The notes under the pieces: model-generated
The model's input: the letters and a program-made list of their open reading frames with translations, nothing else
Told to the model about the DNA's origin: nothing
The model's database searches: none
NCBI GenBank assembly: GCA_023412275.1
Contig: JAEYNY010000172.1
Coordinates: 1 to 41,982, forward strand
Length of the DNA stretch: 41,982 nt
Direction of reading: 5' to 3'
Source of the DNA: Bacillota bacterium
Lineage (GTDB): Bacteria; Bacillota; Clostridia; Acetivibrionales; DSM-1351
Position numbers and translations under genes: made by a program
Shown: positions 9,034 through 17,795 of the stretch, one piece after another
How the letters are laid out: the number at the start of each line of letters is the position of its first letter
How positions within the stretch are numbered: position 1 is the first letter of the stretch

Positions 9034-9684
9034 TTGTTAGCTGAATACAAAACAATATTAAATACCGCTGAAGCGGAATTTGAGGAAAAAAAGTCTAGAT
9101 TTATTGCTAATGTTCGTCCTGTAACATGTGAAGAAGAAGCGTTGGAGTTTATTGAGGCAATGAGGTCAAAGTACTGGAATGCAACTCATAATGTATATGC
9201 CTACAGTATAAACAACGAAACCTTAGTCCAGAGATACAGTGATGACGGTGAGCCTTCAGGAACAGCCGGCATGCCTACCCTGGAAGTAATAAAACGTATG
9301 GGCTTGCAGGACGCTGTAGTGGTAGTGACCCGCTATTTCGGCGGAACATTGCTTGGGGCCTCCGGCCTTATAAGAGCTTACAGTAAGAGTGCATCCTTGG
9401 GACTTGAAGCAGCTGAAATAGTCACTCGTAAGTTGTGTTATAACCTTAATATTATAATAGAGTACACTATTTTTGGACGACTTCAGAATATGCTTATTTC
9501 AAATAATAATATAATAAAAGAAATCAGATATGAACAAGATGTTGAGCTTTGTGTTCTTATAGAGGTTGGAAATGAGGAAAAACTCATGAAGGATATTGTA
9601 GAGGTTTCCAATGGAAGAGCTATCCTTGACCTTGGTGAAAAAACTTACATTACATTAGGCAGTGATGGAAGGTTGATTATTTAA
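9034..9684 (+). CDS. YigZ/IMPACT family protein
   Basis: A 216-residue member of the UPF0029/YigZ (IMPACT) family, normal in length. The conserved N-terminal domain shows EEKKSRFIANVRPV, then ATHNVYAYSI, SDDGEPSGTAGMP and VTRYFGGTLLGASGLIRAYS. The C-terminal ferredoxin-like domain covers about residues 135-205. The eukaryotic relative IMPACT regulates the translation kinase Gcn2. The bacterial role is not settled; it is probably linked to translation. TTG at 9034 is preferred because GGGAGG ends five bases upstream; an upstream in-frame GTG at 9007 has no such site. Confidence 0.9.
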   Translation: MLAEYKTILNTAEAEFEEKKSRFIANVRPVTCEEEALEFIEAMRSKYWNATHNVYAYSINNETLVQRYSDDGEPSGTAGMPTLEVIKRMGLQDAVVVVTRYFGGTLLGASGLIRAYSKSASLGLEAAEIVTRKLCYNLNIIIEYTIFGRLQNMLISNNNIIKEIRYEQDVELCVLIEVGNEEKLMKDIVEVSNGRAILDLGEKTYITLGSDGRLII

Positions 9685-9776
9685 CAAATAACTATTATAA
9701 TTTATAATGGATTTTAATTGTAAAATTAAGCTTAAGCTTTTAAAAGAATATAAATAGGATTTATTAGGAGGTAAAC

Positions 9777-10523
9777 ATGTCAGGGCATTCAAAATGGGCG
9801 AATATTAAACGCCAAAAAGGTGCAGCAGATGCTGTCAGAGCCAAGATTTTTACTAAACTGGGAAGAGAAATCCAGATAGCCGTAAGAATGGGAGGAGCTG
9901 ACCCAAATGCAAACTCAAAATTGAAGGATATTATCGCTAAGTGTAAAGCAAATAATATGCCTAATGATAATATTCAAAGAAGTATTAAGAAGGCATCGGG
10001 CGAAGCTGATGGTGCTAACTATGAAGAAATAACCTACGAAGGCTACGGCCCGGGCGGAGTTGCTGTTATATGTGAATGTACAACAGATAACAGAAACAGA
10101 ACGGCTGGTGACTTAAGGCATTATTTTGATAAATTTGGCGGAAACCTTGGACAAAGTGGCTGCGTTTCCTTCATGTTTAACAAAAAAGGTGTTATAGTTA
10201 TTGAAAAGGATGACAAGGTTAACGAAGAAACCTTGATGATGGAAGCATTGGATGCCGGAGCAGAGGACTTTGATTCAGATGACAACTGCTACGAAATAGT
10301 AACAGACCCTGCTGATTTTTCAGCTGTTCGTGAGGCACTTGAAGCAAAGGGTTACGAATTTATTGAAGCAGAGGTTTCAATGATACCAACTACCACTACA
10401 AAGCTTACAGAACCTGAACAAATTAAGTTTATGGACAAGCTGATAGAAGCGTTGGAAGACCTTGACGACGTGTCAAATGTTTACCACAGTTGGGAACAGG
10501 AAGAGGAAGACGAGGAAGAATAA
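9777..10523 (+). CDS. yebC: YebC/PmpR family protein
   Basis: A 248-residue protein of the YebC/PmpR/TACO1 family, full length. It opens with the invariant MSGHSKWANIKRQKG and carries GYGPGGVAVICECTTDNRNRT in the second domain, followed by the acidic C-terminal domain ending in a run of Glu and Asp. Members act as DNA-binding regulators or, as shown for mitochondrial TACO1 and recent bacterial work, help ribosomes translate difficult proline tracts. ATG follows AGGAGG with a good spacer. It is monocistronic here, ending at a two-way terminator shared with the opposing gene. Confidence 0.96.
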   Translation: MSGHSKWANIKRQKGAADAVRAKIFTKLGREIQIAVRMGGADPNANSKLKDIIAKCKANNMPNDNIQRSIKKASGEADGANYEEITYEGYGPGGVAVICECTTDNRNRTAGDLRHYFDKFGGNLGQSGCVSFMFNKKGVIVIEKDDKVNEETLMMEALDAGAEDFDSDDNCYEIVTDPADFSAVREALEAKGYEFIEAEVSMIPTTTTKLTEPEQIKFMDKLIEALEDLDDVSNVYHSWEQEEEDEEE

Positions 10524-10535
10524 AATATTAAGAAT

Positions 10536-10587
10536 ATTGCCAATTTTTCTCAGGTCCTCAAAAAGCCTGATTAGAATTGGCAATTTT
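10536..10587. terminator. Bidirectional terminator between yebC and the DUF4846 gene
   Basis: ATTGCCAATT at 10536-10545 and AATTGGCAAT at 10575-10584 form a perfect 10-bp stem. An inner stem, TCAGG (10550-10554) with CCTGA (10566-10570), lies inside it. T-rich sequence flanks both sides, fitting two converging genes. Confidence 0.8.
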
Positions 10588-11482
10588 AATTTTCAAACCT
10601 CATAAGCTGATTTTTGTCAAAATCCCATTCGGGAGTTTTTAGTGTATCTCCAAAATTAGTTGAATACCAAGGACTTAGAGTTTCATTTACGGGGTTTTTA
10701 AGAATGTGAATGCTTTGTGCCGGCATATAGCTCTGTGCTGTAAGAAATATCTTTTCTCCTGTTTTTTTGTTTTCTGCCATGTCCAGTACGATAACAGCGT
10801 GGCCGGGAGTAGCACCTTTTAGAAATACATCTCCTATTTGCATCTTTTCTATAGGTTCAATTTTCATCTCATTTGAAAGAGACAGGGTTCCTGCATATGC
10901 AAAAACTACATCCAGATACTTTCTGAAACTATTGTATTCTTTTGAATAATTTGTATTTTTAACCCAAAAGGTGTTATTACCCTTAACTACAATTCTGTTA
11001 CCATCCATCCATTTCCAGTAATCAGCCTTAAACCCATTTGTAATATTAAAATGTATCCTTTTATAAAGGCCTTGGCTGTACAAATATTCAGCCCTCAATC
11101 TGATAACTGCATCAGCACATTGCTGTAAATCTCTATTACCTACATCAATGTCGAGAACTGCAACATGTACATTCTTTTTCGTTACCTCACCATTGTAAAG
11201 CAATATCTTCGTACCATGGGGCTTTACGGGTAAATCTCTAAGGTACTGACCAAATGAATTATCCTCTACGTTTATTCTTTCAAAGCCATCAGGAACCCTG
11301 ATTCTGTTTTGCACAGTTTGCCCCTTTGGATTAATAAGATTCTCAGGCTTTTCCATTGTATGAGAAGGTGTGCCGGATGATTGTGTGGGTTCAGCGACAG
11401 TGCTTTTAGTGCTTTGAGCAGGATTTGTATTTGAACATGCCGTAAGTAGGAGTAGCATAATCGTAATTAATAATTTTTTCAT
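10586..11482 (-). CDS. DUF4846 lipoprotein
   Basis: A 298-residue exported lipoprotein. The N-terminus is a type II signal (MKKLLITIMLLLLTAC) with the lipobox LTAC, so Cys16 would be lipidated and the protein anchored outside the membrane. A Ser/Thr/Pro-rich spacer follows, then a DUF4846-like domain starting INPKGQTVQNRIRVPDGFERI and including FKADYWKWMDGNR. The motif GATPGHAVIVLDMA near residue 230 resembles the His-containing core of NlpC-like folds, but that is only a resemblance. The function of the family is not known to me. ATG follows AGGAGG. It is alone on its strand. Confidence 0.83.
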   Translation of the reverse strand: MKKLLITIMLLLLTACSNTNPAQSTKSTVAEPTQSSGTPSHTMEKPENLINPKGQTVQNRIRVPDGFERINVEDNSFGQYLRDLPVKPHGTKILLYNGEVTKKNVHVAVLDIDVGNRDLQQCADAVIRLRAEYLYSQGLYKRIHFNITNGFKADYWKWMDGNRIVVKGNNTFWVKNTNYSKEYNSFRKYLDVVFAYAGTLSLSNEMKIEPIEKMQIGDVFLKGATPGHAVIVLDMAENKKTGEKIFLTAQSYMPAQSIHILKNPVNETLSPWYSTNFGDTLKTPEWDFDKNQLMRFEN

Positions 11483-11627
11483 TGATTGTCCTCCTGAACC
11501 TATTGTACCAGGTTTTACAATTAATGGATACGAGAGGCTATATTTTTGGAAAAAAAGTCGGGCAGCTAAAAGGTTGGTATGATATTATATTCTCATCTTA
11601 AGAGACTAACTAAGGAGCGCTTCTTTG

Positions 11628-12986
11628 ATGAATTACTATGAAAGAATTCAGAAATCCATTGATTACATTGAAGATAACCTTGAAAATAAGATTAACCTGG
11701 ACTTTGCAGCACAACAAGCATATATGTCTATGTCAAACTTTTATAGAATGTTTTTTGCACTAACCGGCTACTCGGTAAAAGAATACATCAGGATTCGCAG
11801 GATTAGCCGGGCTGCTTTTGAGCTACAAAGGAGCAATACTTGTTTAATAGATATTGCAATTAAGCTTGATTTTGAGAGCGGGGACAGCTTTTCAAGGGCT
11901 TTCAAACGCGTAACAGGATTTCTGCCAAGTGACTATAGGAAACAGAAAAACTTGTACAACTTTGAGAGGATTGATATTATGGAAAAGTATTTTGACATTC
12001 AGGACAAAGAACTTCTTGAGAATTATCCTGACATAAAGGTTTTGAAAGAACTGGAGCCAACTCGTGTAGCATATTTTTGCTATTGTGGAAAACAACCTGA
12101 GCACCATGCTTTTGCTGTAATGGCAGAATGGCTCAATAGGAATGGCCTCAATATAAATGAACAGAAGCTACGTATTTTCGGATATAATAACCCGAATCCG
12201 TCATCTCCCGAGGAAGAAGAATACGGGTACGAAGTTTGTGTCACTGTAGAAGATAATATAGTTGTAAATGATGAACTTGTAAAGGAAAAAGTTCTGGAGG
12301 GAGGCCTTTACGCGGTTACAAATGTTAAGCGCGGGCAAGATGGCGATATAGGGGATGAAATTGTCAAAGCGTGGAACCGTTTTATGAACTGGCTTTCAGA
12401 CAGTAAATATGTTTATGGCGGACACCAATGGTTGGAAGAACACTTAGGCTTTGATGATAATGCCAACCATATCGGAGGAATAGACTTATATATGCCTATA
12501 GCTCCAAAACCCAAGGATTATGACATAACTAAAACATTTGATAACGTAGAACCTATGTTGACAGCGACATATACTGCAACCGGAAAAAATGCAGATGAAA
12601 AAGCACGTGCTTTCTTTTTCAAATGGGCAGATTCCCAAGGTTTCTTTAATGACAGCAAGCCACGCAGATTTTTTGCTTACTATGACCATGAGAGAATAGG
12701 GCATAAAGATTTTTTCTATAAAATCCATGTTACAGTTGATGAAGAATTCAGGACTGATAATCCGGATATTAAGCTGGAAGAGTTTAAAGGCGGTTACTAC
12801 GCCATAATGAAAGCAAAATATAGTTATAATGGCTGGGCATGGGGTGAGTTTCTTAAATGGATATCTAAAAGTACGGATTTTGATTTGGGAAACTACTGGT
12901 TCTTTGAAGAATATAAGCTTAATAAACCTGAACTTGAAAAGGATACAGAGGTAGTTTTACATATGCCGGTAAAACAAAAAGAGTAG
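11628..12986 (+). CDS. AraC-family regulator with two GyrI-like ligand domains
   Basis: A 452-residue transcription factor. Residues 1-105 form an AraC-type double helix-turn-helix (INLDFAAQQAYMSMSNFYRMF, then DIAIKLDFESGDSFSRAFKRVTG). The rest is two successive GyrI/Rob-like small-molecule-binding domains, about 120-285 and 300-450, each ending in a characteristic beta strand plus IDLYMPI or VVLHMPV. Most relatives carry only one such domain, so two non-identical pockets in one chain are unusual. ATG at 11628 follows AAGGAG; TTG at 11625 is possible. The nitroreductase gene follows within about 13 bases, so this regulator may control the genes behind it. Confidence 0.88.
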   Translation: MNYYERIQKSIDYIEDNLENKINLDFAAQQAYMSMSNFYRMFFALTGYSVKEYIRIRRISRAAFELQRSNTCLIDIAIKLDFESGDSFSRAFKRVTGFLPSDYRKQKNLYNFERIDIMEKYFDIQDKELLENYPDIKVLKELEPTRVAYFCYCGKQPEHHAFAVMAEWLNRNGLNINEQKLRIFGYNNPNPSSPEEEEYGYEVCVTVEDNIVVNDELVKEKVLEGGLYAVTNVKRGQDGDIGDEIVKAWNRFMNWLSDSKYVYGGHQWLEEHLGFDDNANHIGGIDLYMPIAPKPKDYDITKTFDNVEPMLTATYTATGKNADEKARAFFFKWADSQGFFNDSKPRRFFAYYDHERIGHKDFFYKIHVTVDEEFRTDNPDIKLEEFKGGYYAIMKAKYSYNGWAWGEFLKWISKSTDFDLGNYWFFEEYKLNKPELEKDTEVVLHMPVKQKE

Positions 12987-12999
12987 GGGAGTGGTATTG

Positions 13000-13857
13000 T
13001 TGCAGACTTTTAGCTATACATTGAAAAAAACCGATATAAAGGGCAGTTTGACATTTATTGAGTTACCTTTTAATCCTGCTAAAATATTTAATGTTAGTAA
13101 AGGTACTATAAAGGTTTACGGTACTATAAACGAAGTGGAATATAGGAACAAGCTTATTTCCAGGGGAAACGGACTTTACATAATGACTGTAGATAAAGCT
13201 CTGCAAAAAAGAATTGGCTTTTCAGGTGATGATTTGAAAATTGAAGTTATAATGAATCTTGATGAGAGTGCAATGCAAGGCTCTGGCAAGCGTGAAAATG
13301 TTGAAAAACATACTTGTGATATGGACGTATTGACTGCAATTAAGACAAGAAGAAGCATCCGTATTTTTAAATCAGAAGAAATTGAAAAGTCAAAAATAGA
13401 AACAATTCTTGAGGCTGGTTTTTGCGCTCCAACAGCTAAAAACAAGCGCCCGTGGTATTTCATTGTAACACGTAACAAAAAGTTTATGACAAATCTGGTT
13501 AATGTCGATACTGGACCAAGTAATTACCTACCACTAGATAGTGCCGACTGCTGTATTATTGTTTGTGGTGACAAGAGTATTCAGGGAGTTACAGAATTCC
13601 TACTGGAAGACTGCTCAGCCGCTGCACAAAATATGCTGCTTGCTGCTCATGGGTTAAGTTTGGGTGCAACCTGGTGCAGCTTGCCTAGAACAAGTAAAAG
13701 GAATAAATATGTTTGTGAATTTTACAACTTGCGTGACAAGGTTATCCCTGTAGCTATAATCGCTCTTGGCTATCCCGCGGAAGAAAAAGAATTTGTTCCG
13801 CGGTATGATGAAACAAAAGTACATTGGGAGATAGGGGAGGAATACCCTGCAATATAG
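13000..13857 (+). CDS. DUF1905-nitroreductase fusion protein
   Basis: A protein of about 285 residues in two parts. Residues 1 to about 90 are a DUF1905-like beta barrel (GSLTFIELPFNPAKIF, then GTIKVYGTINEVEYRNKL and FSGDDLKIEVIMNLDE). Residues about 105-285 are a nitroreductase-type flavin domain: TRRSIRIFKSEEI, CAPTAKNKRPWYFIV, then GLSLGATWCSLP and ALGYPAEEKEF. It is expected to bind FMN and use NAD(P)H; the substrate is unknown. The start is uncertain among GTG 12991, TTG 12997 and TTG 13000; the last has the best spacing from GGGGAG. It is sandwiched between two AraC-GyrI regulators and is probably co-transcribed with them. Confidence 0.85.
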   Translation: MQTFSYTLKKTDIKGSLTFIELPFNPAKIFNVSKGTIKVYGTINEVEYRNKLISRGNGLYIMTVDKALQKRIGFSGDDLKIEVIMNLDESAMQGSGKRENVEKHTCDMDVLTAIKTRRSIRIFKSEEIEKSKIETILEAGFCAPTAKNKRPWYFIVTRNKKFMTNLVNVDTGPSNYLPLDSADCCIIVCGDKSIQGVTEFLLEDCSAAAQNMLLAAHGLSLGATWCSLPRTSKRNKYVCEFYNLRDKVIPVAIIALGYPAEEKEFVPRYDETKVHWEIGEEYPAI

Positions 13858-13923
13858 TGCATCAATTGACGGGATATATAATTCGGTCCATGTTAGACTG
13901 ATTATCGAAGGGAGGTTATGCGT

Positions 13924-14799
13924 ATGAACTGGCTTGATAAGATGAATGAAGCAATTTGCTATGTAGAAGATAACTTAACGGGAGAGATTGATTTTGACGA
14001 AGTTGCAAGGAAGGCATGTTGTTCAACTTATCATTTTCAACGTATGTTTTCGTTTATTACAGATGTACCGTTGTCTGAATACATCAGACGCAGACGGCTT
14101 ACTCTAGCAGCGTTTGAACTTCAAAACAGCTTTGTAAAGGTAATCGACCTTGCGCTCAAATACGGATATGAGTCCCCTGACGCGTTTACCCGTGCATTTC
14201 AAAATTTACATGGCGTTACGCCAACATCAGCTCGCGACAGAGGCATACAGCTAAAAGCCTATCCACGCATTTCCTTTCATATTTCGATTAAAGGAGATGT
14301 GGAAATGAATTACAGAATTGAAGAGAGGGAAAGTTTTTCAGTATTTGGTGTTGATACAATTTTAAGTAAGGTAGATGGGAAATGTTACGAGAAAGTTCCT
14401 GAATTCTGGCTTAAATCTATTAATGACGGGACTATGGAACGTATTTTAAAAGCTGCCGAAGGTGGGAGTCCTGATATGTTGCTGAATGCTGCAATGTACG
14501 GCCATGAAAATGACGGAACATATCATTATATGTTATGTCAGAAAACTCCCCAAAAAGGTACTCCAGAAGGCTTTGTACAACTGGACATACCCAAACTGAC
14601 ATGGGCTATTTTCCCTACAGAAGAGCATACTGAGGACAAAACTTCAGAAAAGGTGCAGGCAATATGGGAACGCATATACCCGGAATGGTTTCCATCATCA
14701 GGTTGCCAACATGCAGATGCACCTGAATTTGAAATGTATTATAAAGTGGGTGATAATAAATATATAGTAGAAATCTGGATACCGGTTATAAAAATTTGA
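13924..14799 (+). CDS. AraC-family regulator with one GyrI-like ligand domain
   Basis: A 291-residue regulator. Residues 1-110 are the AraC helix-turn-helix pair (IDFDEVARKACCSTYHFQRMF and DLALKYGYESPDAFTRAFQ). Residues about 130-290 are a GyrI-like ligand-binding domain ending EIWIPVIKI. ATG at 13924 lies eight bases after GGGAGG; the ATG at 13918 is only two bases from it. It is a paralogue in architecture of the 11628-12986 gene but has one sensory domain. The alpha-galactosidase gene starts 13 bases after it, which suggests control of that gene or of uptake of its substrate. Confidence 0.9.
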   Translation: MNWLDKMNEAICYVEDNLTGEIDFDEVARKACCSTYHFQRMFSFITDVPLSEYIRRRRLTLAAFELQNSFVKVIDLALKYGYESPDAFTRAFQNLHGVTPTSARDRGIQLKAYPRISFHISIKGDVEMNYRIEERESFSVFGVDTILSKVDGKCYEKVPEFWLKSINDGTMERILKAAEGGSPDMLLNAAMYGHENDGTYHYMLCQKTPQKGTPEGFVQLDIPKLTWAIFPTEEHTEDKTSEKVQAIWERIYPEWFPSSGCQHADAPEFEMYYKVGDNKYIVEIWIPVIKI

Positions 14800-14812
14800 T
14801 TATGGAGACTAA

Positions 14813-16126
14813 ATGATGAACAAAAATAAGTTTGCTGATACTCCACCCATGGGTTGGAACAGTTACGATTATTATGATACTACAGTCAATGAGGAACAGG
14901 TTAAGCAAAATGCAGATTTTATGGCTGCAAACCTAAAGGAATTTGGTTGGGAATATATTGTTGTAGATATATCCTGGTATAGCCATGAGGCAGGTTTGAA
15001 AAGAGACGAATTCCAGTATGTACCCTTCGGAAAAGTGGAGATTGATGAATATTCCAGACTGCTTCCATGTCCCAATCGTTTCCCATCCTCTATTAACGGT
15101 AAGGGTTTTAAGCCTCTGGCTGATTATGTACATAGCCTTGGGCTAAAGTTTGGGATCCACATTATGCGAGGTATTCCCAGAATTGCAGCCCACAATCACA
15201 TGAGGGTTTATGGAACTGATAGAACAGCCAATGAGATTGCCGATCCATATTCTATCTGCATGTGGAATCCTGATATGTATGGTTTAGAGGTTAATAAAGA
15301 AGGAGCTCAGGAGTATTACAATTCCATTTTCAATTTATATGCCCAGTGGGGAGTAGACTTTATAAAGTGTGATGATATATGCAGACATGACATGAAATCT
15401 GCGGAAAGAGAAATTGAGATGCTCTATAATGCAATACAAAATTGCGGACGTCCAATGGTTCTAAGTTTGTCGCCGGGGCCTGCCCTTATAAATAAGGCAT
15501 GGCACTATGAAAAATATGCGAACATGTGGAGGATTACAGATGATTTCTGGGATAGCTGGCCACTATTAAAAAATATGTTTGAGAGATGTGAAATTTGGCA
15601 AAATCATGTTTCAGAAGGTTGCTATCCTGATTGTGACATGCTACCTCTGGGGTATATCGGTAAAGGCTTCCGGGAAGAACGATTAACAAATTTCACCAAG
15701 GAAGAACAGATTACTATGATGACCCTTTGGTGTATCTTCCGTTCTCCCCTTATGGTTGGGGCAGAACTAACCAAGTTGGATAAGTGGACTCTGGAACTTA
15801 TGACTAATAGTAAGGTATTACGTCTTCTGACCCACTCCACGGGTGCGAAACAGCTTTCAAGGGATGATAAGCAGGCGATATGGCTTTCAAGGGATACGGA
15901 AAAGGAGGTTTACTATCTTGCCGTATTCAATCTCAGTGACCAAGTGAGGAATATTCAAATAACTCCTGAGGAGTTGGGACTTGACTGCTTTAATGGGTAT
16001 GTTTTTGAGGAGCTATGGTGTAAGGATAGTATAATTAATGTTGATGAGAAGTTAGAGGTAACTATTGCACCTCACGGGGCAAAGCTGCTTGGGATTTCCA
16101 TAAATATCCTGTATACTGATATCTAA
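14813..16126 (+). CDS. Alpha-galactosidase-like glycoside hydrolase, family GH27
   Basis: A 437-residue protein of the GH27/clan GH-D fold. It would release terminal alpha-galactose (or a related sugar) from oligosaccharides. Visible features are PPMGWNSYDYYDT at the first strand, VVDISWY, the nucleophile region VDFIKCDDIC (D187 in the KxD motif) and the acid/base region WRITDDFWDSW (about D244). A C-terminal beta-sandwich follows from about residue 350 (LAVFNLSDQ). There is no signal peptide, so it acts inside the cell on imported sugar. The inserted loop with SYSxE-type residues differs from classic plant enzymes, so the exact substrate is open. It is cotranscribed with the upstream AraC gene. 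Confidence 0.85.
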   Translation: MMNKNKFADTPPMGWNSYDYYDTTVNEEQVKQNADFMAANLKEFGWEYIVVDISWYSHEAGLKRDEFQYVPFGKVEIDEYSRLLPCPNRFPSSINGKGFKPLADYVHSLGLKFGIHIMRGIPRIAAHNHMRVYGTDRTANEIADPYSICMWNPDMYGLEVNKEGAQEYYNSIFNLYAQWGVDFIKCDDICRHDMKSAEREIEMLYNAIQNCGRPMVLSLSPGPALINKAWHYEKYANMWRITDDFWDSWPLLKNMFERCEIWQNHVSEGCYPDCDMLPLGYIGKGFREERLTNFTKEEQITMMTLWCIFRSPLMVGAELTKLDKWTLELMTNSKVLRLLTHSTGAKQLSRDDKQAIWLSRDTEKEVYYLAVFNLSDQVRNIQITPEELGLDCFNGYVFEELWCKDSIINVDEKLEVTIAPHGAKLLGISINILYTDI

Positions 16127-16147
16127 AAGAGTTTAGGGGGGAAATAG

Positions 16148-16516
16148 ATGAATGAAAAGAGGCCCATTATAATAACGGTTATCGCTGATTTAATTATTTT
16201 GGCTGCAATGTTTTCAATAGGAGCAACTATTTTCCCCGGATATTTTAAAAAATTGGGATTTGAATTGAATCCATTGCCAATTTATTCAAATGATGTTCTG
16301 AGAATTGTATTGTGCTTTGTTGATGTTACTGCAGCAGTTGGATTATTGCTTCTTAAAAAATGGGGCTATAGGCTGATGATTATTTATAATATTTTCTTTA
16401 TGTTTATAGATGTTATTTGGTGTTTACAACGTGGAAAAATACCTCTTACTTCGGGTATGATTTTTTCGTTTTTAATAATATCTAATATCATGCATTACAG
16501 AGAACGATTTGTTTGA
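16148..16516 (+). CDS. Small four-helix membrane protein of unknown function
   Basis: A 122-residue hydrophobic protein with about four membrane segments: residues 8-28, 50-68, 74-95 and 102-117. I recognise no family. It starts at ATG behind GGGGGGAA and lies 21 bases after the alpha-galactosidase gene, so it is probably in the same transcript. Confidence 0.7.
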   Translation: MNEKRPIIITVIADLIILAAMFSIGATIFPGYFKKLGFELNPLPIYSNDVLRIVLCFVDVTAAVGLLLLKKWGYRLMIIYNIFFMFIDVIWCLQRGKIPLTSGMIFSFLIISNIMHYRERFV

Positions 16517-16556
16517 GGAGTGGGGAAGTTCTGAAGTCGGAAGAGGTGAATAAATA

Positions 16557-16991
16557 TTGTATGAACGCATGCTAGACAAGAATATTAAGCCTACAATGGA
16601 TGAGATATTTAGTACTATTGGAGACGAAGGTACAAAACATTGGAGAATATTAGAGGGATTTTTCAACGAATTCTATGATATTGATGCAGAGATTCGGTTC
16701 CCATTCGGAAACAGCTATGGCTGGGGTGTTCGATTTAAGCATAAAAGTAAAACTTTATGCTACTTGTTCCCTGAAAAAGGGGCATTTACGGTGTTCTTTC
16801 AGATTGGCAAGAATGAACTGGCAAAAATGCTTGATAAATTAAACGGATTCCTGCCAAGGACAAAAGAAATTTGGGAAAGCCGCTATCCATGTGGGGATGG
16901 AGGCTGGCTTTATTATAGGGTTCTCAATACGGAAGAAATCAATGATATTAAGGAGCTTATGAAAATCAAGAAGAAACCTGTAAGGTCTTGA
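16557..16991 (+). CDS. DUF3788 family protein
   Basis: A 144-residue protein resembling the DUF3788 family: MYERMLDKNIKPTMDEI at the start, GYGW-like NSYGWGVRFKHKSKTLCYLFP in the middle, then FPEKGAFTVFFQIGK and GGWLYYRV near the end. The family is a small cytoplasmic protein of unknown function, often near AraC-GyrI regulators. It starts at TTG with AGAGGTG eight bases upstream. It is the last + strand gene before the RiPP locus on the opposite strand. Confidence 0.8.
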   Translation: MYERMLDKNIKPTMDEIFSTIGDEGTKHWRILEGFFNEFYDIDAEIRFPFGNSYGWGVRFKHKSKTLCYLFPEKGAFTVFFQIGKNELAKMLDKLNGFLPRTKEIWESRYPCGDGGWLYYRVLNTEEINDIKELMKIKKKPVRS

Positions 16992-17001
16992 TTTTCTAAT
17001 A

Positions 17002-17016
17002 TATATCTGCAGATAG
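17002..17016 (-). repeat. Palindromic repeat copy 1 (3' flank of precursor A)
   Basis: TATATCTGCAGATAG on the + strand. Its core, TATCTGCAGATA, is a perfect 12-bp palindrome; the three flanking bases give it orientation. It is the reverse complement of the copies in front of the precursor genes. It lies about 55 bases after the precursor A stop. Confidence 0.85.
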
Positions 17017-17071
17017 ATTTTTACTTTTTATCTTGCCTTATAATTCTGTAATTATATGGGGCCCCTGGTAA

Positions 17072-17272
17072 TTAATTATAGCTATAGCCAATACCAACAC
17101 AATTATAACCGCAACTTTGACCACAAGTTCCACTACACCCGCCACTACAAGTACCACCACAAGCAGACGTACATCTATCAACACACATACCCGTACATGT
17201 ATAATTACAACTATATCCACTTATATCTTGTCTGGACTTACCAACTTTTTTATTATAAAATAAACGATCCAT
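17072..17272 (-). CDS. CXXX-repeat RiPP precursor peptide A
   Basis: A 66-residue Cys-rich peptide. A leader of about 19 residues (MDRLFYNKKVGKSRQDISG) is followed by a core in which Cys recurs exactly every fourth residue ten times, mostly as Cys-Gly/Ser-X triplets and ending SGTCGQSCGYNC. ATG follows a very strong AAAGGAGGGG. The leader and the core end match precursor B (MDRLF, NKK, KS, GY; SGTCG, SCGYNCV). This regular pattern next to a radical SAM/SPASM enzyme identifies it as the substrate of that enzyme. From memory, families of this kind are named CXXX-repeat peptides; the mature structure is unknown to me. Thioether or other Cys crosslinks to neighbouring residues are the likely modification. 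Confidence 0.85.
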   Translation of the reverse strand: MDRLFYNKKVGKSRQDISGYSCNYTCTGMCVDRCTSACGGTCSGGCSGTCGQSCGYNCVGIGYSYN

Positions 17273-17306
17273 AATAAACCCCTCCTTTAATTTAGTTTTT
17301 TAATAT

Positions 17307-17321
17307 CTATCTGTAGATATA
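17307..17321 (+). repeat. Palindromic repeat copy 2 (5' flank of precursor A)
   Basis: CTATCTGTAGATATA, one base different from copy 4. It lies between the presumed promoter and the ribosome site of precursor A, 35 bases before its ATG. Confidence 0.85.
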
Positions 17322-17476
17322 AAGATTACCGAGTGGTATTCACTAAAATTACCAAACACTTATATTGAATGGGTGTAGACCACTCAAAAACAAAAAAGTG
17401 CCAAAATTGAGAGATGTCAACCTTAACCCTCTTTCTCAGCACTGTTTGTAAATCGTATAAAATATTGCATATTTAA

Positions 17477-17491
17477 TATATCTGCAGATAG
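17477..17491 (-). repeat. Palindromic repeat copy 3 (3' flank of precursor B)
   Basis: TATATCTGCAGATAG, identical to copy 1 and in the same orientation, about 53 bases after the precursor B stop. The sequence between it and that stop also resembles the matching stretch behind precursor A. Confidence 0.85.
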
Positions 17492-17543
17492 TTTTCCTCA
17501 CAATCTCGTCTTATAATTCATAAACATGTAGGTTCTTGGGGAA

Positions 17544-17762
17544 TTAATGACTACCGGCAGAACTAACACAATTATAACCACAGCTAATACCACAAGTACC
17601 TGAACAATCACCTTTACAACCACCATGACAACCATACTGACAACTACCTTCACAACCATAGCTACAAGCACTAATACAAACAGCTGAACACCCAGTACAA
17701 GTGTACCCTTTTACATCTTTCTTTGACTTACTGATTTTTTTATTTGAAAACAAACGATCCAT
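17544..17762 (-). CDS. CXXX-repeat RiPP precursor peptide B
   Basis: A 72-residue paralogue of precursor A. The leader (MDRLFSNKKISKSKKDVKG) is followed by a core with 12 Cys. After a first CXXC step, all later spacings are CXXX. The core is longer than that of A by two repeats and has more varied X residues (Lys, Asp, Glu, His, Tyr). The ATG follows AAAGGAGGGG. The gene is the first of the two precursors after the maturase genes and is probably also transcribed from its own promoter in the 75-base gap before it, where TTGGTT and TATATC are 17 bases apart on the - strand. Confidence 0.85.
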   Translation of the reverse strand: MDRLFSNKKISKSKKDVKGYTCTGCSAVCISACSYGCEGSCQYGCHGGCKGDCSGTCGISCGYNCVSSAGSH

Positions 17763-17795
17763 ATTAACCCCTCCTTTAATTTGGTTTATTAATTT

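Noticed and set aside
17056..17274. 72-codon + strand frame rich in Tyr, His and Asn over precursor A
   Set aside because: It is the reverse reading of the CXXX-repeat gene; the regular Tyr/His pattern follows from the periodic Cys codons on the other strand.
17331..17385. GAGTGGT and ACCACTC as a hairpin between the two precursor cassettes
   Set aside because: Only seven base pairs around a loop of about 40 bases and no T run; too weak to call a terminator or regulator.
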